A stretch of 64,000 nt of DNA. Source: Bisporella sp. PMI_857 (lineage: Eukaryota > Ascomycota > Leotiomycetes > Helotiales > Helotiaceae). Of the stretch, positions 19,933 to 31,230 are shown piece by piece. Both the position numbers and the translations under genes were made by a program. Under the pieces are notes generated by a model. The model was given only the letters and a program-made list of their open reading frames with translations, did no database searches and had not been told where the DNA came from. The stretch's first letter is position 1, and each line of letters opens with the position of its first letter. The stretch lies in NCBI GenBank assembly GCA_021307315.1, contig JAJSPD010000118.1, positions 24,225 through 88,224 of the forward strand. Reading direction: 5' to 3'.

Positions 19933-22484
19933 TTCTTGGTGGTGGAAATGTGGTTTGAAAGGGTTCTGTCCGGCCTGACTTTGGAGGAACGGGATGTTCC
20001 ATTGAGGCGTGGCCGAGGAGGGGTTGGAAGTATTCCGTGGGGTATTCAATACGCTCGATTGCATAACAAAGCATCGAACGCAACCTCTTGGAGGAAGGCA
20101 AGCCGTTGGAAGACCGGTGCCGTATCAATTCATGGAATGTGCTCAGCGGATTTCATACAGCCATCAATATTTGATCAACCCAGTCCTCGACAGTCAATGG
20201 CTCGACATCTAAGATACACTTCTGTTAAAGACATGCATATTGCTCCATTATTATGGGAACAAGTTACACGTATCTACCTTCGGCAAGCTTCAGTAAATTA
20301 CATCTCGGACGATAATTAAGGCATCCCCATGCGTTGGGGAAATCGGACAAAACAACATATCATTATCCTCAAAGGCTGTCTCTTTCCTTCCGGTACGAAA
20401 TATTTGCTGGTTGCAGTTTTAAGGATCTTGTTTCTCGATAATACGTTCACACACCTCAAGAATCTACATATCACAACAGTAGAGAAGTTTGTAAGCTACA
20501 TGAGCGGGTCAGTCGGAAGCATGTATTTTTGAGCATACAGGCGCCGGGGCTGTTGTTATGTGAAGCATGCCGAGGGTTCATGAGATTCCATAGGGAGCAT
20601 TAATGGCTTTGTTAGATTCGAGACTTGAGATATGGCTGGCCGGGTAGCAGCAAGCTTTGACTGGCAACAAGCAAATGGACAACGACGGACAAGCCACCTG
20701 GCAAAAATACGTATGCGCTTATATTCTATGTGCTTTTTCCACCCAATTTATGAGTAGCCACTAGATGCAAGGTTAATCAAGGATAGTTTTAAACAGACTA
20801 CTACATCTTAAACAGGAAGAGATAGAAAGGGGTGATTGGACTGCATTAGATCTTAGAGTCTTCCATATTTGGTAGCGAGGTCTTTTATATATATATATAT
20901 ATTTAGGCACTATATGCTGGTTACATCCCAAAGGCTCACATCAAACTCTCCACTTTCCTGTTTCCACTAAATGAAAAGCCACAACTCGACATCATGCTCT
21001 GCTTCCGTTTTAAAGCTTACAGACACAGACCACTTTCCTGATGTATTGTAGCCAGAGGGCCATAACAATTCGGCCAAGTTTCAAGCTTGCATTAGGAGCC
21101 CTTAATACGCCTCATTACATATACCCCTCTCCTTCCTTTACTATCTTATCTTCATGCAAGCATCACAGCCTAATTCCCTATACAAATATCGTATCCAGGG
21201 TCAACCTTCCTGATTCAGCTCTGTGATAAACAGGTTGCGAGCAACGAACGTCACTCTAACAACAAATCCTTTGGCAACAGAGTTCAACTTGCAGAAAGCA
21301 GCATTAGTGCGTTGTTTGCGATAGTTCATTAAATTTACGTAGATGGCATACTTGTCTGCAAAGTGGCGCTTGGGAGTTTATGACGCAGGCAAGTTAGATC
21401 CCTGGCGAAGCCGCCTTGCAAGCTTCTTTGGCCTGGTCATCATCCATTAGCGCTTGCTTGGTTTGCGTGGAGGAAATGTGGCCTTTTTGTAGCTGGTGGA
21501 GATCGCTCAGCAGTTTTCTATGTTAGGGGAAGTATGCCTGGCAAGGTAAATACTATTAGTACTACTATTTACTCGATTTCGCTGCACTTTGGTGGGATAA
21601 GGCGTGTGTGTTTGTTTGTTCTTATTTTTAAATGGTATAAAAGCTTATATTGAAATCTGCTTGTTACCCCTTTCCCTAAATTACGCCATTCCATTGTAGA
21701 CAGCCTTTGTATAATAGTGCAGGCTGTATTTATGCTTAAGTATTATGAAATTGTTGCTTTCATTGAATAGTTCGAAGCCTGTAGAAACTCCTTATTTGAT
21801 TTCAATCATGACGATGTAGTTATGTAACTAAACGTCCAAGATAAAACGGGCAACACTACAAACTTTGAGAATAATGCATAGGTTAGCAGCAGTATGTGTC
21901 CTAAGTGTATTGCGTTATAAATGCACAACTCTTTGGCAAAGGCACCTAAAGACACGCCTGAAAGCAATTTTATCAGCCATATAAATTCATTCATTCAGCC
22001 AATTTTGGCCGGGCTGTGTGTTGGCTTTGTTGTAGAAATCACCAGCTGCAGGGCCACCAACCAATCAACTTTTGCGACTGCAACCACATATTATCCGAGC
22101 AGATGCATATTCACTGAAACAGGAAAGAAACAGCCATGTAAAATAGCCCGAATGTAAGCCTTGAACCCAAGGCTTCTATGGTAAGCGTCATGTGTGACTT
22201 CAGCCTCCTCACTCTGGCTCCTTTGACTTGTGTGTCGATGAGGCTTGACTTACATTCTGGCTTTCGTATGTTTGTGATGAGAAGAAATTATCCAACCGTA
22301 GGATCACTGCGCATGCAAAATCTCGCCCAATTCGAAGACATATGCTCTACTTGGAATCCTGCAGGCGTGTCGAGGGGCGGCGGAAGATATGTCAGACATA
22401 CGAGTAGAAAATGATACAAGTATATTTTTTTAGTATTTAACGCCATATCGCAGACGCCCCTCTGCATTGACCAGAACTTACACC
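19933..22484. other. 2.5-kb intergenic region, nothing coding recognised
   Basis: Short open frames only. An (AT)n microsatellite lies at about 20886-20901. Confidence 0.4.
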
Positions 22485-23684
22485 ATGATATTTATGTCTT
22501 CTAGATGCCTTCCAGCACTTTGTTGGGCAGCATCGTTCATGCTTGTAAACACGCTTCAAGAACCTCTGTCCGACCTGGATACTCGACAATTGAATAACAT
22601 CTCTGTAATCGGATCAGAGCCGCTAATAGATAAAACGGTTCTAGCTCTAGGCAAACTTTGGGATTTCGATGGCTGCTCCAGTCTACAGAAAAATGCAATC
22701 AGAAATGCATTAAGCGAGGCGCATACCATCCTCTCTGCAGCTGGGGTCGCTGATCTGACTCATCATGTGAGTAAGTCTTGCCGAAGATTTACACGTAATG
22801 GATCCCCCTCGTGAATCTCCGATGTCTACTATATCAGGTGCTAATTTTCAATATCGTTAAGTGGGACGACTATGCAGCAGTTGAATTTTTCGGGCCACCA
22901 GTCATGGTCTTCAGAGTCAGAGAGAAAATAAAAGGTATACGCGCATCTTGTTTTTGGCCTTCATTTGAATTTGATGCTGAATGTTCCAATAGATGTTTTT
23001 TTGAAGGCTCATAACTACAAGGACCACTGGTGGAATCTCCATGATGCCCAAGTCTTCTGTGGTAGGAAGCCAGCAACTCCGGCCGATGATGGAAACGTAT
23101 GCGAAAAGGCCCCCGGAACTGCGCAATATATTGTGGTTCAGAGAAAGGGCGGGAAGGGCAATTCCTTAGCTCTGATCTTTTGTGATCGTTGGTTTGGCTT
23201 GGGGACACTTGATGGGATTACCAACCATGTCCCCACGTCCAAAAAGTGGAGTCTATCTCACTACGAGAATCGGGCACGGTCGTGGATCACAGCTATGGTT
23301 CAGATGCCCTCAATCAATACATGGAATAGCAAGTTGATGAAATTTACTGGGATATTATTTCCAACAAGGGACCAAAACGTTTTCATACACCAATATATTA
23401 TTAGGGCAGAGCAGGTAAAATACTTGTCGAAGCTGCATCCAAAAGAAGACGCCATGCAAATTGTGCTAAATCCGGACACTTGGTCATGGTATGCACTGGC
23501 AAGTTTTGTGCAAGACAAAATAGGGGACTATCCTCATAGGCCGTTGGTGCCGAAGGATTTACCAACGATGAGAGCACGGTCAGATGCTCAGCTGGAGGGA
23601 CTTGGTCCTGTCGATGCTAAAAACATAAGTCCAACTTCAGAGGACCCAGATATGGCAAAACTTAAAAAGGAAATGGCATGGTAG
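22485..23684 (+). CDS. secreted metallopeptidase-like protein without HExxH
   Basis: Three exons (22485-22766, 22838-22934, 22993-23684; all joins in frame) give 356 residues. The start is a hydrophobic signal-like segment (ALCWAASFMLVNTL). CSSLQKNAIRNALSEAHTIL, then VKWDDYAAVEFFG, HWWNLHDAQVFCG and LALIFCDRWFGLGTLDGI follow the layout of fungal secreted proteins related to lysine-specific (M35-like) metallo-endopeptidases. In those proteins a CxxFF-L strand is followed about 35 residues later by a zinc-binding HExxH helix. Here the matching helix reads NRARSWITAMVQMPSI, with neither histidine. The protein may therefore be a non-catalytic homologue. It neighbours two other secreted-protein genes. 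Family assignment is from memory of motif layout and is moderate. Confidence 0.6.
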
Positions 23685-23847
23685 GGCTGTAGTAGTGGTT
23701 TGGCATATTTTCAATTATAGAGAAGAGATCACTAGGATCTAAATGTAAAAGGAAAAGAGCTGCTGTGAATCCGCTAGGTGTACCGCGAGAAGTTCGCAAG
23801 GGCTTTATAATGTCGCGAAACAGCGTAAACCACAGTACTGTTGAGTC

Positions 23848-24682
23848 TTACTTGTGCTGGGAACTAGCATTGCGTTCTTCATCAGGTGTTAGAAGGCGAA
23901 ATTTTTGCACTTCGGGGCAATCTGCGGGGTTTCGATAATACGCTGCTCCGTACTCCTCCAAGACTTTAGAATACTGGTCCATATCATCTTGGTCTCTCAA
24001 TCTTACTTTTAATCGGTGATGTTCCAACTCGTGTTCTACGTCGAATTCCTCATCCATCCGTATGAGGTACTCGATCTCTTTCTCCAGATCACGTACTTCA
24101 AACAATTTGGACGGCAGCTGAAGCACCCATACTCCTCCGTCGCTCGGCCATCCCATAATATCTATTTAGTTCATTCATGTTTTTATTGACTCCATTCAAA
24201 GGCTCTTGCGGATATGTATCCCAGGCTCTATACCGCTCTCTGTAAGTTGCACCACAGCGGCGCATCCTCAAGCAATGACTTGCTTCATCAACTGGATCGT
24301 CTGAAACAAATATATAGCCCACTCCACACTTGCTTTCGTCATTGCACCATACGCTTGTGTTGAGTCGCAAGCCCCAGTCCTTCCCCAGAACGTATGAAAT
24401 GGCGGCAGGATATGGGTTTTGCATCTGGAGGAAGCCAGGGTTCCCAGATGTTGCTTCCGAGGCTGGAAATCCATTTAACTCAATAGAGGCGCCGATTTTG
24501 CGCAAGCGGAATTTCTGTGGTCCTGGGAATCCATCCATATTGCCGACATCACAAACTTGTGTCTGCAACCACTCGTCACTATCCACACGGGGTGGAGATA
24601 TTGTTTGTCTCGCCATACAACTGGGGAAGCACGTCCAGGCCACTTGGACAAACCCTGCAAGAGTGGTAAGGAGGAGGAGCAT
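23848..24682 (-). pseudogene. frameshifted copy A of a duplicated secreted-protein gene
   Basis: Signal peptide MLLLLTTLAGFVQVAWTC, then a frame with NPYPAAISYVLGKDWG and DPVDEASHCLRMRRCGATYR, matching copy B (26315-27103) closely. Near 24165 the frame breaks. Between the LN of PLN and IMGWPSDGGVW copy A has 34 nt where copy B has 15, a difference of 19 nt, so the conserved C-terminal half (MGWPSDGGVWVLQLP through DCPEVQKFRLL) lies in another frame. No GT-AG pair of workable length restores it. The start has also moved: the ATG used in copy B is not conserved, leaving the Met four codons further in. It is probably a pseudogene; an assembly error is the alternative. Confidence 0.65.
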
Positions 24683-26290
24683 GTAGTTACGCTTCTATAG
24701 AGTATTCAGCTGCCACTCGGCCTCTGACAGAAGGCTGCCTTTTGGCAGCTATCCATTTCCAACAAGTAGCATGCTTTCCAACAACTTGTGTAACCATGGA
24801 GTTGTAGTGGTCGTGGCTGATGTGATCCCCACCAGTGGCGCAGTGCAATTAGGCAGAACTCCTGTCTGAACCTCGCCGCTTGGCAAAAGTCCCTACCAAC
24901 CTTGTATTGCAGCTACATAATGAAACATATAGCGTCAGTATTTGGCTACTTCTATATATTTAATGACTTTATTACCGATGTTGGAAAAGCTTAAGTCAAG
25001 TGCTAGTGTGTGCTTCACAATAGTGAGACCCCTTTTTCCACACTTAAAATTCGTATGACACACACATATCATAGCCTCTGTCAATAACCTCGTACCTTTA
25101 GAAACCCCTCTAAGTATACCAGCCTAGATTCAATTCTGTATTCGTCTACGATAATTTTATAGTTGCTAGTTTCATGGCAGCTAGAACTGATAACGGGTTT
25201 CTGAATCACAATGATATCCTTCGTAGGCAATAAAAATCAAGATCGTGAAATAAAGCGAAATCGGTGCAACACGGAGTATTGAGTATAGATAATGAAGAAT
25301 GTGGCTGCTGAGTTTAAATGCAAGTATTTCGTTATATTATCAAGAACCTCTGGTGCTAAACCTGTTCCTTTTAGCAGGTTGAGCACGACAATGATATTTA
25401 TCAGTTACCTTTTGGTTCCGTAACTAAAGGATGTTAAGCCTAGACCGCCTGAATGACGTATCCTTACTTTTTTGTATATGATGCGCTTATAATTGCGTGA
25501 TCAACTCGAAGCGCAGGTCGAAAATTCCAGCTGGAAGCCTGTGTAGGTTTTCTTTCTCTTCTTTTTTCCCTCGTTCATCGAAGAATATTCCATTTGGTCT
25601 TATCAGTGAGGTATGATGGGGTTCTAATTCTCCTAAAGCGACTGCTAACGTCTCACCCCCAAGATTGCTGAGCGACGGCAGGAAGGGAAGGTGCTATTAA
25701 ATGAAATAATCGATCACGCCTAAAATTGACCATAAGACAATATTTTGAAATTCGGGGAGGATTATTCATCTCAAGGACCTGTCGCCGCCATTAACACCAC
25801 CAAGCTAGAGTCTGCATTTTGATACAGAAGTTGTTAGTCTCTGACTCTTGAGGATCTCGACTAGGTCATCAGCATCGCTCGATGAGTTGGTCTATGGACC
25901 TCCATTTTGTTATCTCTAGTCGCCTGCAGCCATAACTTGTCAGCCATTCTTGCAACGGCTTAAAGTCCAACCATATCCATTGCGTGCAACTCTAAGCCAA
26001 GTATATACATAATATTTTACAAGACTAGGTAATGGCTTGTAATTTCCAAGGAGATTTACTCTCGTAAAAACTCTTTAACTCTTTATGGGTTGCTCTTAGC
26101 AATGTGGGAAAATCTTTCTATATCTAAAATTTCTTCTACTATTACTGAGAACGTAATCTTGTACACTAATATTGACGTAATGCCTAAGGACTTACCCTAA
26201 AAAATACCTCGTGCGTGGAAAATACTGTATCATTCGCGAGTGCTGCAAAGTGATCTTATAGTTTTCATTAAAATATTGCTAGCAAAAAAA
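23848..26290. repeat. tandem duplication, unit A (gene plus upstream flank)
   Basis: Unit A pairs with unit B at 26315-28460. Beyond the coding part, matching non-coding anchors in the same order are 24752 with 27199, 24831 with 27350, 25410 with 28047 (TTTTGGTTCC), 25500 with 28133 (CAACTCGAAG, GCGCAGGTC) and 26236-26285 with 28406-28455 (TTCATTAAAATATTG). Unit B lacks about 450 bp between the last two anchors. Confidence 0.7.
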
Positions 26291-26314
26291 AGACATACAT
26301 TTTGTTATGAGGCA
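24683..26314. other. intergenic flank of duplication unit A
   Basis: No gene was recognised. The sequence is diverged from the flank upstream of copy B and is AT-rich. Confidence 0.4.
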
Positions 26315-27103
26315 CTAGAGAAGTCCAAAACGCAGGATCTCTGGACAATCTTTTGGATCTTTAAAGTACATTGCTCCTTCATGCTTAAGGACTTTAGAGT
26401 AGCCATCCATGTCCTTTTGTTCTCTCAACTTCTCTTTCAACTGGCGGTGCTCCAATTCATAATTTACCTCAGTCCCGTCATCGATACGACCAAGATACTC
26501 CATTGCCTCCTCCAAATCCCGTGTCTCGAAAAGTCCCGGTGGTAATCGTAAAACCCATACTCCGCCATCACTCGGCCAACCCATGATGTAATCCTTGATA
26601 TCATTCAGAGATTCCGGCGGTTGTGATTCCCAGGGGCGATACTGGCCCTGATAGGTGGCGCCGCAACGGCGCATTTTAAAACAATGGGCCGCTTCATCCG
26701 TCGGATCATTTGGCACTGGTATATGGCTAACCTCCCAAGAATCACTGGCATTATGCGCCGTGGTTGTAATGAGATGAGATAACCATTCAGCTCCAAGGAC
26801 GTATGAAAGAACCGCAGGGTATGGATCTGCAATCTTAAGATGGCCAGAAAATCTCGCAGGTGGTTTTAAAGGTGGGAAACCAAACAGTTGCGGTTGGATT
26901 GGGCCGTTGCTATTGCCCGTACGCAAACGGACCCGTTCTTCGACTCGATCAGGCATGTGGTGGTGTGCTTCCATCCACGCATTACTTAGTGGTTGTGAGA
27001 GTTTTCCTTCTCCTGCCATGTTATTGGGGGATTGTGTGAAACAAATTTGCATAAGTGCTGCAAGAGTGATAAGGAAGAAATAGGGTAGGTAGTTGTGACT
27101 CAT
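26315..27103 (-). CDS. secreted protein of unknown function, intact copy B of the duplication
   Basis: A 262-residue single-exon protein. ATG 27103 is chosen because it opens a textbook signal peptide (MSHNYLPYFFLITLAALMQI then CFTQS); an in-frame ATG 29 codons upstream would bury it. The mature part shares DPYPAVLSYVLG, DPTDEAAHCFKMRRCGATY, IMGWPSDGGVWVLRLPPGLFETRDLEEAMEYL and DCPEILRFGLL with copy A. Two cysteines flank the MRRCGATY motif. The C-terminal third is charged and likely helical. No known family is recognised. The conserved GWPSDGGVWVL core and retained frame suggest selection on this copy. Confidence 0.7.
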   Translation of the reverse strand: MSHNYLPYFFLITLAALMQICFTQSPNNMAGEGKLSQPLSNAWMEAHHHMPDRVEERVRLRTGNSNGPIQPQLFGFPPLKPPARFSGHLKIADPYPAVLSYVLGAEWLSHLITTTAHNASDSWEVSHIPVPNDPTDEAAHCFKMRRCGATYQGQYRPWESQPPESLNDIKDYIMGWPSDGGVWVLRLPPGLFETRDLEEAMEYLGRIDDGTEVNYELEHRQLKEKLREQKDMDGYSKVLKHEGAMYFKDPKDCPEILRFGLL

Positions 27104-28460
27104 TCTGTCGAAGAGAGTAAAAATGCACAGAGTCCTGGTGGCTCCAGTCCTGGTGGCTCCTTTATAGGCTACGTCACTACGCCTTGCCAACTGGCAAAGC
27201 TGCTATTTGCCTACAGTTTTGTTGCCAACAAGTGGCGTTAGTTGCAACTATTTGTGTAACTGCAAGGTTGTGGTGGTTGTGGTTGGTCAGGGGAAAGTGT
27301 AGGTGGCACAGCAAAATCAGGCATAAGCCCATAAGACTCTCGCCACCTGGTGGAACACTGCATTTAACTCCAGGATAAGCTAGTTTTTATAACAAAAGAA
27401 ACATCAAGCATTAAAACTTTGTGAATCTTTAGATTAAAAGCATTAGTATAAGAAAATGACACTGAATGCCAGTAAAGGCTTTTATATATTTTTATATTCG
27501 TATGGTAGTGTGAATTCTCTACAAACATACACAAGTTCAACGACATTACAAAAAATGTTAGTCTGGATATTTTCCATTCATTTTAGAAAACGTCGTTTAC
27601 AACCCATAATTTATTGAGTTTAGGTTATTGTGAGGCTCCGCAACAGCTAGCTCTAGGCCACCCCTTTTCCTCGCCTAGCATTTGTATAAATGGCATACGC
27701 CACAATACCTTTTCAATCTTCATGATTCTCTCAATATTCTCAGACTACGCTCAAGTTGTATCACTTTGGAGATTTGAGGTATTTGTATCATAGCAGTTAG
27801 ACCTGAGTTTTGCCTTCTAAATCAAAAGTGATATCCTTAACGGCCAGAAAAGCCGACCTTTTGGACAATCAAGATCAGTGAATATCGCATCATAAGGATT
27901 GGAGAATAGCGAAGCTAGATGAAAACGGCCAAACTACGAGTATTTGACATATCAATCAAGGAGTGATATAGGCTTAGGCATCTCTTGTGTTAATCCTACT
28001 TGTGGAAGAAGCCCGAGTACTACCACAATATGGATCAATTATCTTTTGGTTCCTCAATCAAGAGTAGCAATTACAAGAGCGTAGATGATACATTGTCAAT
28101 TTCCTACGGATAATGCTTTCATAGTTTTATGACCAACTCGAAGAAGCGCAGGTCAAAAGTTAAGCGTTGCAAGCCTAGGCAGAGATCCAGTTTGCTGCAG
28201 AGGATGCGGAACCCTACAACTCTCTCAAGTTCATTATAATCTGCTCTTTGCAATGGTTAGAAGTAAATTTACGTATCTGTAATACCTTCGAGCGCCGTGG
28301 AAATGATAATATATTATCCTGATACTGGTGAATATTACAGAGCTATACTATACTTACAACCTCTTTGTATACGGAAAAACACCGCAATACAACATCTTTT
28401 CGCTAGTGCTGCAAATTAATCTCATAATATTCATTAAAATATTGGTAACAAAAGATATAT
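26315..28460. repeat. tandem duplication, unit B (gene plus upstream flank)
   Basis: Direct repeat of unit A; the boundary lies at about 26290-26315. Just upstream of the gene a perfect 14-bp direct repeat, AGTCCTGGTGGCTC, occurs twice (about 27132-27161). Confidence 0.7.
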
Positions 28461-28484
28461 CTCCCATATCCAGAAATTCTCTCC
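27104..28484. other. intergenic flank of duplication unit B
   Basis: No gene was recognised. This is the promoter side of copy B and the 3' side of the peroxidase gene; it is AT-rich. Confidence 0.4.
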
Positions 28485-29312
28485 TCAGCTAACCTGAACC
28501 GCAGCAAGCTTACCGACCAAACCTATCAAGCTTGCTGCTGTAAGCGTGGTATTTGGCCTCTTCCATCCTTCAGCATACGGAAGACGTTCCTGCTCTGCAT
28601 CCCCAAATCAGCACCAGTACAGCAAAGACGGGGAGCGGACACAACCTACCAAAGAATACCTGTACATGCTTCGTGACCGCATTTCCATCCACGGCATCGC
28701 CAAACACGGAGAGATACAGCGCCGACTCAATCAAGCTAAACCTCGCAGCAGCAGCAGTTAAGTTGAACTCTGGATTCGTCGCCGCTGCCCGCTTGAGAGT
28801 CGCGGCCCTTGCCTGTGCTGCGGTCTGCACGTCGATCACGCTAGAGGTGAAGTGCGATTTGGTGAAGTTCCAGATGCTGCAGTTGAAGGAATGGTTGTCG
28901 CCAAAATAAATGTCAGCTCTGCTGAGGCTGCCATCGTGCTCGATAACGCCGTGCTTGCTGATGTCGTCTAGGTTGAGGGTGTCGTTGCGGCCAGTGGTCG
29001 AGGTGGTGAGCGCAACGGTGGCTACCAGGTCGGTGGCTGCTTTGTCGAGGTTAACGGCTTCTGAGAGTGCGGTTTCAAAGTCTGTGAGCGAGATATTGAG
29101 CCCGTTACGGGCGATGAAGTTGTGATTTGCTAGCGCGTTGACCATAGGGCAGGGACTGCGGCCTTTGGATGATGTCAGCTTAGATGCCTGATAACCTGAT
29201 GGGCTTGAAGATCATGCGTACGATCAGTTGGCTTTGGAGGTTTCCATGAGTGGTAGTCAGCTTGAACAGTCGATATGACGGCTACCAACGGAAGGAAGAA
29301 TTGATATTTCAT
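28485..29312 (-). CDS. short heme-thiolate peroxidase / unspecific peroxygenase-like (peroxidase family 2)
   Basis: Three exons (29312-29222, 29162-28650, 28594-28485; introns 59 and 55 bp, the first with a CTGAC branch site) give 237 residues, typical for the short group. Residues 1-18 are a signal peptide (MKYQFFLPLVAVISTVQA), then DYHSWKPPKPTD. The heme-thiolate motif is P34-C35-P36, with Cys35 as the axial ligand, followed by MVNALANHNF. The EHD motif (105-107, HGVIEHDGSLSR) binds a structural cation beside the heme. Glu176 in LIESALYLSVFG fits the distal acid-base glutamate of short members. The C-terminal EQERLPYAEGWKRP motif, rebuilt across intron 2, is characteristic. It would be an extracellular enzyme that uses hydrogen peroxide to oxygenate or halogenate organic substrates. 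Confidence 0.9.
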
Positions 29313-30813
29313 GCTTGCTTGAGTGCAGTTATGTAAGGGAGTGACTGTGGTGAGACAAACTTAGATCAAGAGTCGAAAAGATGAACACAGAAAATGTTTA
29401 CACTCTTGTGCTGATGTAGAAAGAATGGCACACCAGGTTTTTTTTATAAGGCGTGCTTAGAATGCATTTACCAGTTTCGTATTATTTCGCATTGCGAGAA
29501 AGTATGGAAAAAGCTTAAGCCCCGACGAGGAGCGTTGATTAGTGGATCTCCCCGGAGGCTAAAGGAGATTGACCAACGGCATTACTGGCGGGGCGCAAGA
29601 TGCCTTGCTACGCTAAACCTATTCTCACACTTTCTGGCAGCGCAAGTACTAGGAGACTCATGAATTGTCCAAGCAGTCCTCCCAAAATACATGTTTCCCC
29701 CTTTTTTTCAGGTAGAATAGCTAGTGTGTTTCATGCGCCACTCCGCGAAAAATTAATATAAAGCGAGTATTGTATCTTTCGGCAACCTCTGTGACATCTT
29801 TATACGAGGGGGTAACCATGTCACAGGAAACGTGGAAGTAATCCCTGCCCATTTCCACATGGGAGAAATTTAAGGGGTTCCCTCGGCTAGGTTATATAGA
29901 AGCTCCTTACAATACTTCGTATGCCAAATAGGCGACTGGCGCTAACCTTAAACCGAACTGTACAATTACCCGTAGAAAGCCATTCGAGTACTCGATTGTA
30001 CCTGAGCGTCGGGGTTTTTCCCCAAAGTGTCAATTAATTTCTCTCCTTACGAACGTAATTAAGCGATTTTATCGTAAAAAGTAACAAAATAATTTAGTAA
30101 ATTAGTGGCAACAAATAATCATGAGCTAAAAAACCGAACGAAGAGGGCGAAAATAACAGAAGACGTTAAATTTTTAATTTTTTTATATTCAGGTTTAATA
30201 CTACCTTGAAACTATATTATCACTGAACTTGGCCAGCAAAAGTTTTGAACACCGCAAACTTGGCGAGGGAGAGGCAATGAAAAGGTTGCTTTAAGTTGGA
30301 AGTCTCGAGGGCCTCAATACGCCGTTGGAAGCCTCTACTTTAGTGGGTACTCCCCCAGAATCTGATTAAATTAGTGATAGCCCCAGTTCATGCAATCAGC
30401 ATGAAAGGGCTTCTAGGGTTATAACACTGATTTCATGGCTGTTTTCTTTATATAAAGATCTCACACGGCTTTTGTCATGAGAGTTTTCGATTTGATATCG
30501 ACTTTTTTGGTGCTACGCTAGTATTAGTATGAAATTCCTATAGAAAACGTAGTGTTGATATGAAAATCTACAGTGGAGTGCAAGAAGTTTTTACCCCACT
30601 GTATATTATATGCTCCGTAATACTAAGTACAGTGCCAAGCGAAAGTCAGCCGATATGCGAAAGTTTTAATTGGCTTAAAAATAAAAACTTTCCTAATTAA
30701 GAAAATCATTTCTTGGCATTAATATTGTGTAAGTCACTTTGTTGTTGTTATTTCTTGTTTAAGTTTAGTTTTCTTTTCTGTAGTACGTAGTAATACTACA
30801 ATATACTACAGTA
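29313..30813. other. gene-poor region
   Basis: No gene was recognised. A short inverted repeat TACAGTGG(A/G)G spans 30570-30603, with a TACAGTGCC-like end at about 30631. Both resemble Tc1/mariner termini but no element could be bounded. Confidence 0.35.
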
Positions 30814-30916
30814 CAATATTATATTGCTGGTTTAAGCGTAACACGTATTCAAATTAACAATATCATATTGCTGATATAAGTGTAATACGTATTCAAATTA
30901 ACAATATTATATTGCG
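30814..30916. repeat. 44-bp tandem repeat, about 2.3 copies
   Basis: Units start at 30814, 30858 and 30902, each opening CAATAT(T/C)ATATTGC. The two full copies share ACGTATTCAAATTAA at their ends and differ at about five positions. Confidence 0.85.
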
Positions 30917-31230
30917 CGGTGTATAGTATGACGATTTGGGGGTCGATATATCGTGATGATACTATCGCTTTCACTGATCGATTCGAAAAAGGGTAGTAGA
31001 GGTTTCGCAGCCCAATCATGCAAGCCCTCCTTGGTAATGTCGAAGCTCCCAGTTTCAATGGCCTCAAGGTAGTGGGAATACTGTTCTTTGATATGTGGAG
31101 CGTCCTGAAAGCCCTCTGGCGATAAAGTGACATTGATGCATGTTCCTTTGCACATCACCTTTATGTCAGAGCTTTTTGTCTCATTATGAGTCCGAAAGCT
31201 GGTGACAGTGTACAGAGGCCGGTAACTCAT
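30907..31230 (-). pseudogene. truncated gene fragment, possibly N-terminal part of a fungal kinase-like protein
   Basis: An open frame from ATG 31230 (MSYRPLYTVTSF) contains CKGTCINVTLSPEGF, YLEAIETGSFDI and EGLHDWAAKPLLPFFESI. This resembles the region before the kinase-like domain in a large group of fungal proteins. The frame ends in YRPPNRHTIHRAI, inside the 44-bp tandem repeat, with no kinase domain beyond. It is probably a gene broken by the repeat. A separate short gene cannot be excluded. Confidence 0.4.

Noticed and set aside
30814..30916. Spaced repeats considered as a CRISPR array
   Set aside because: Units are contiguous 44-mers without unique spacers, and the genome is eukaryotic.
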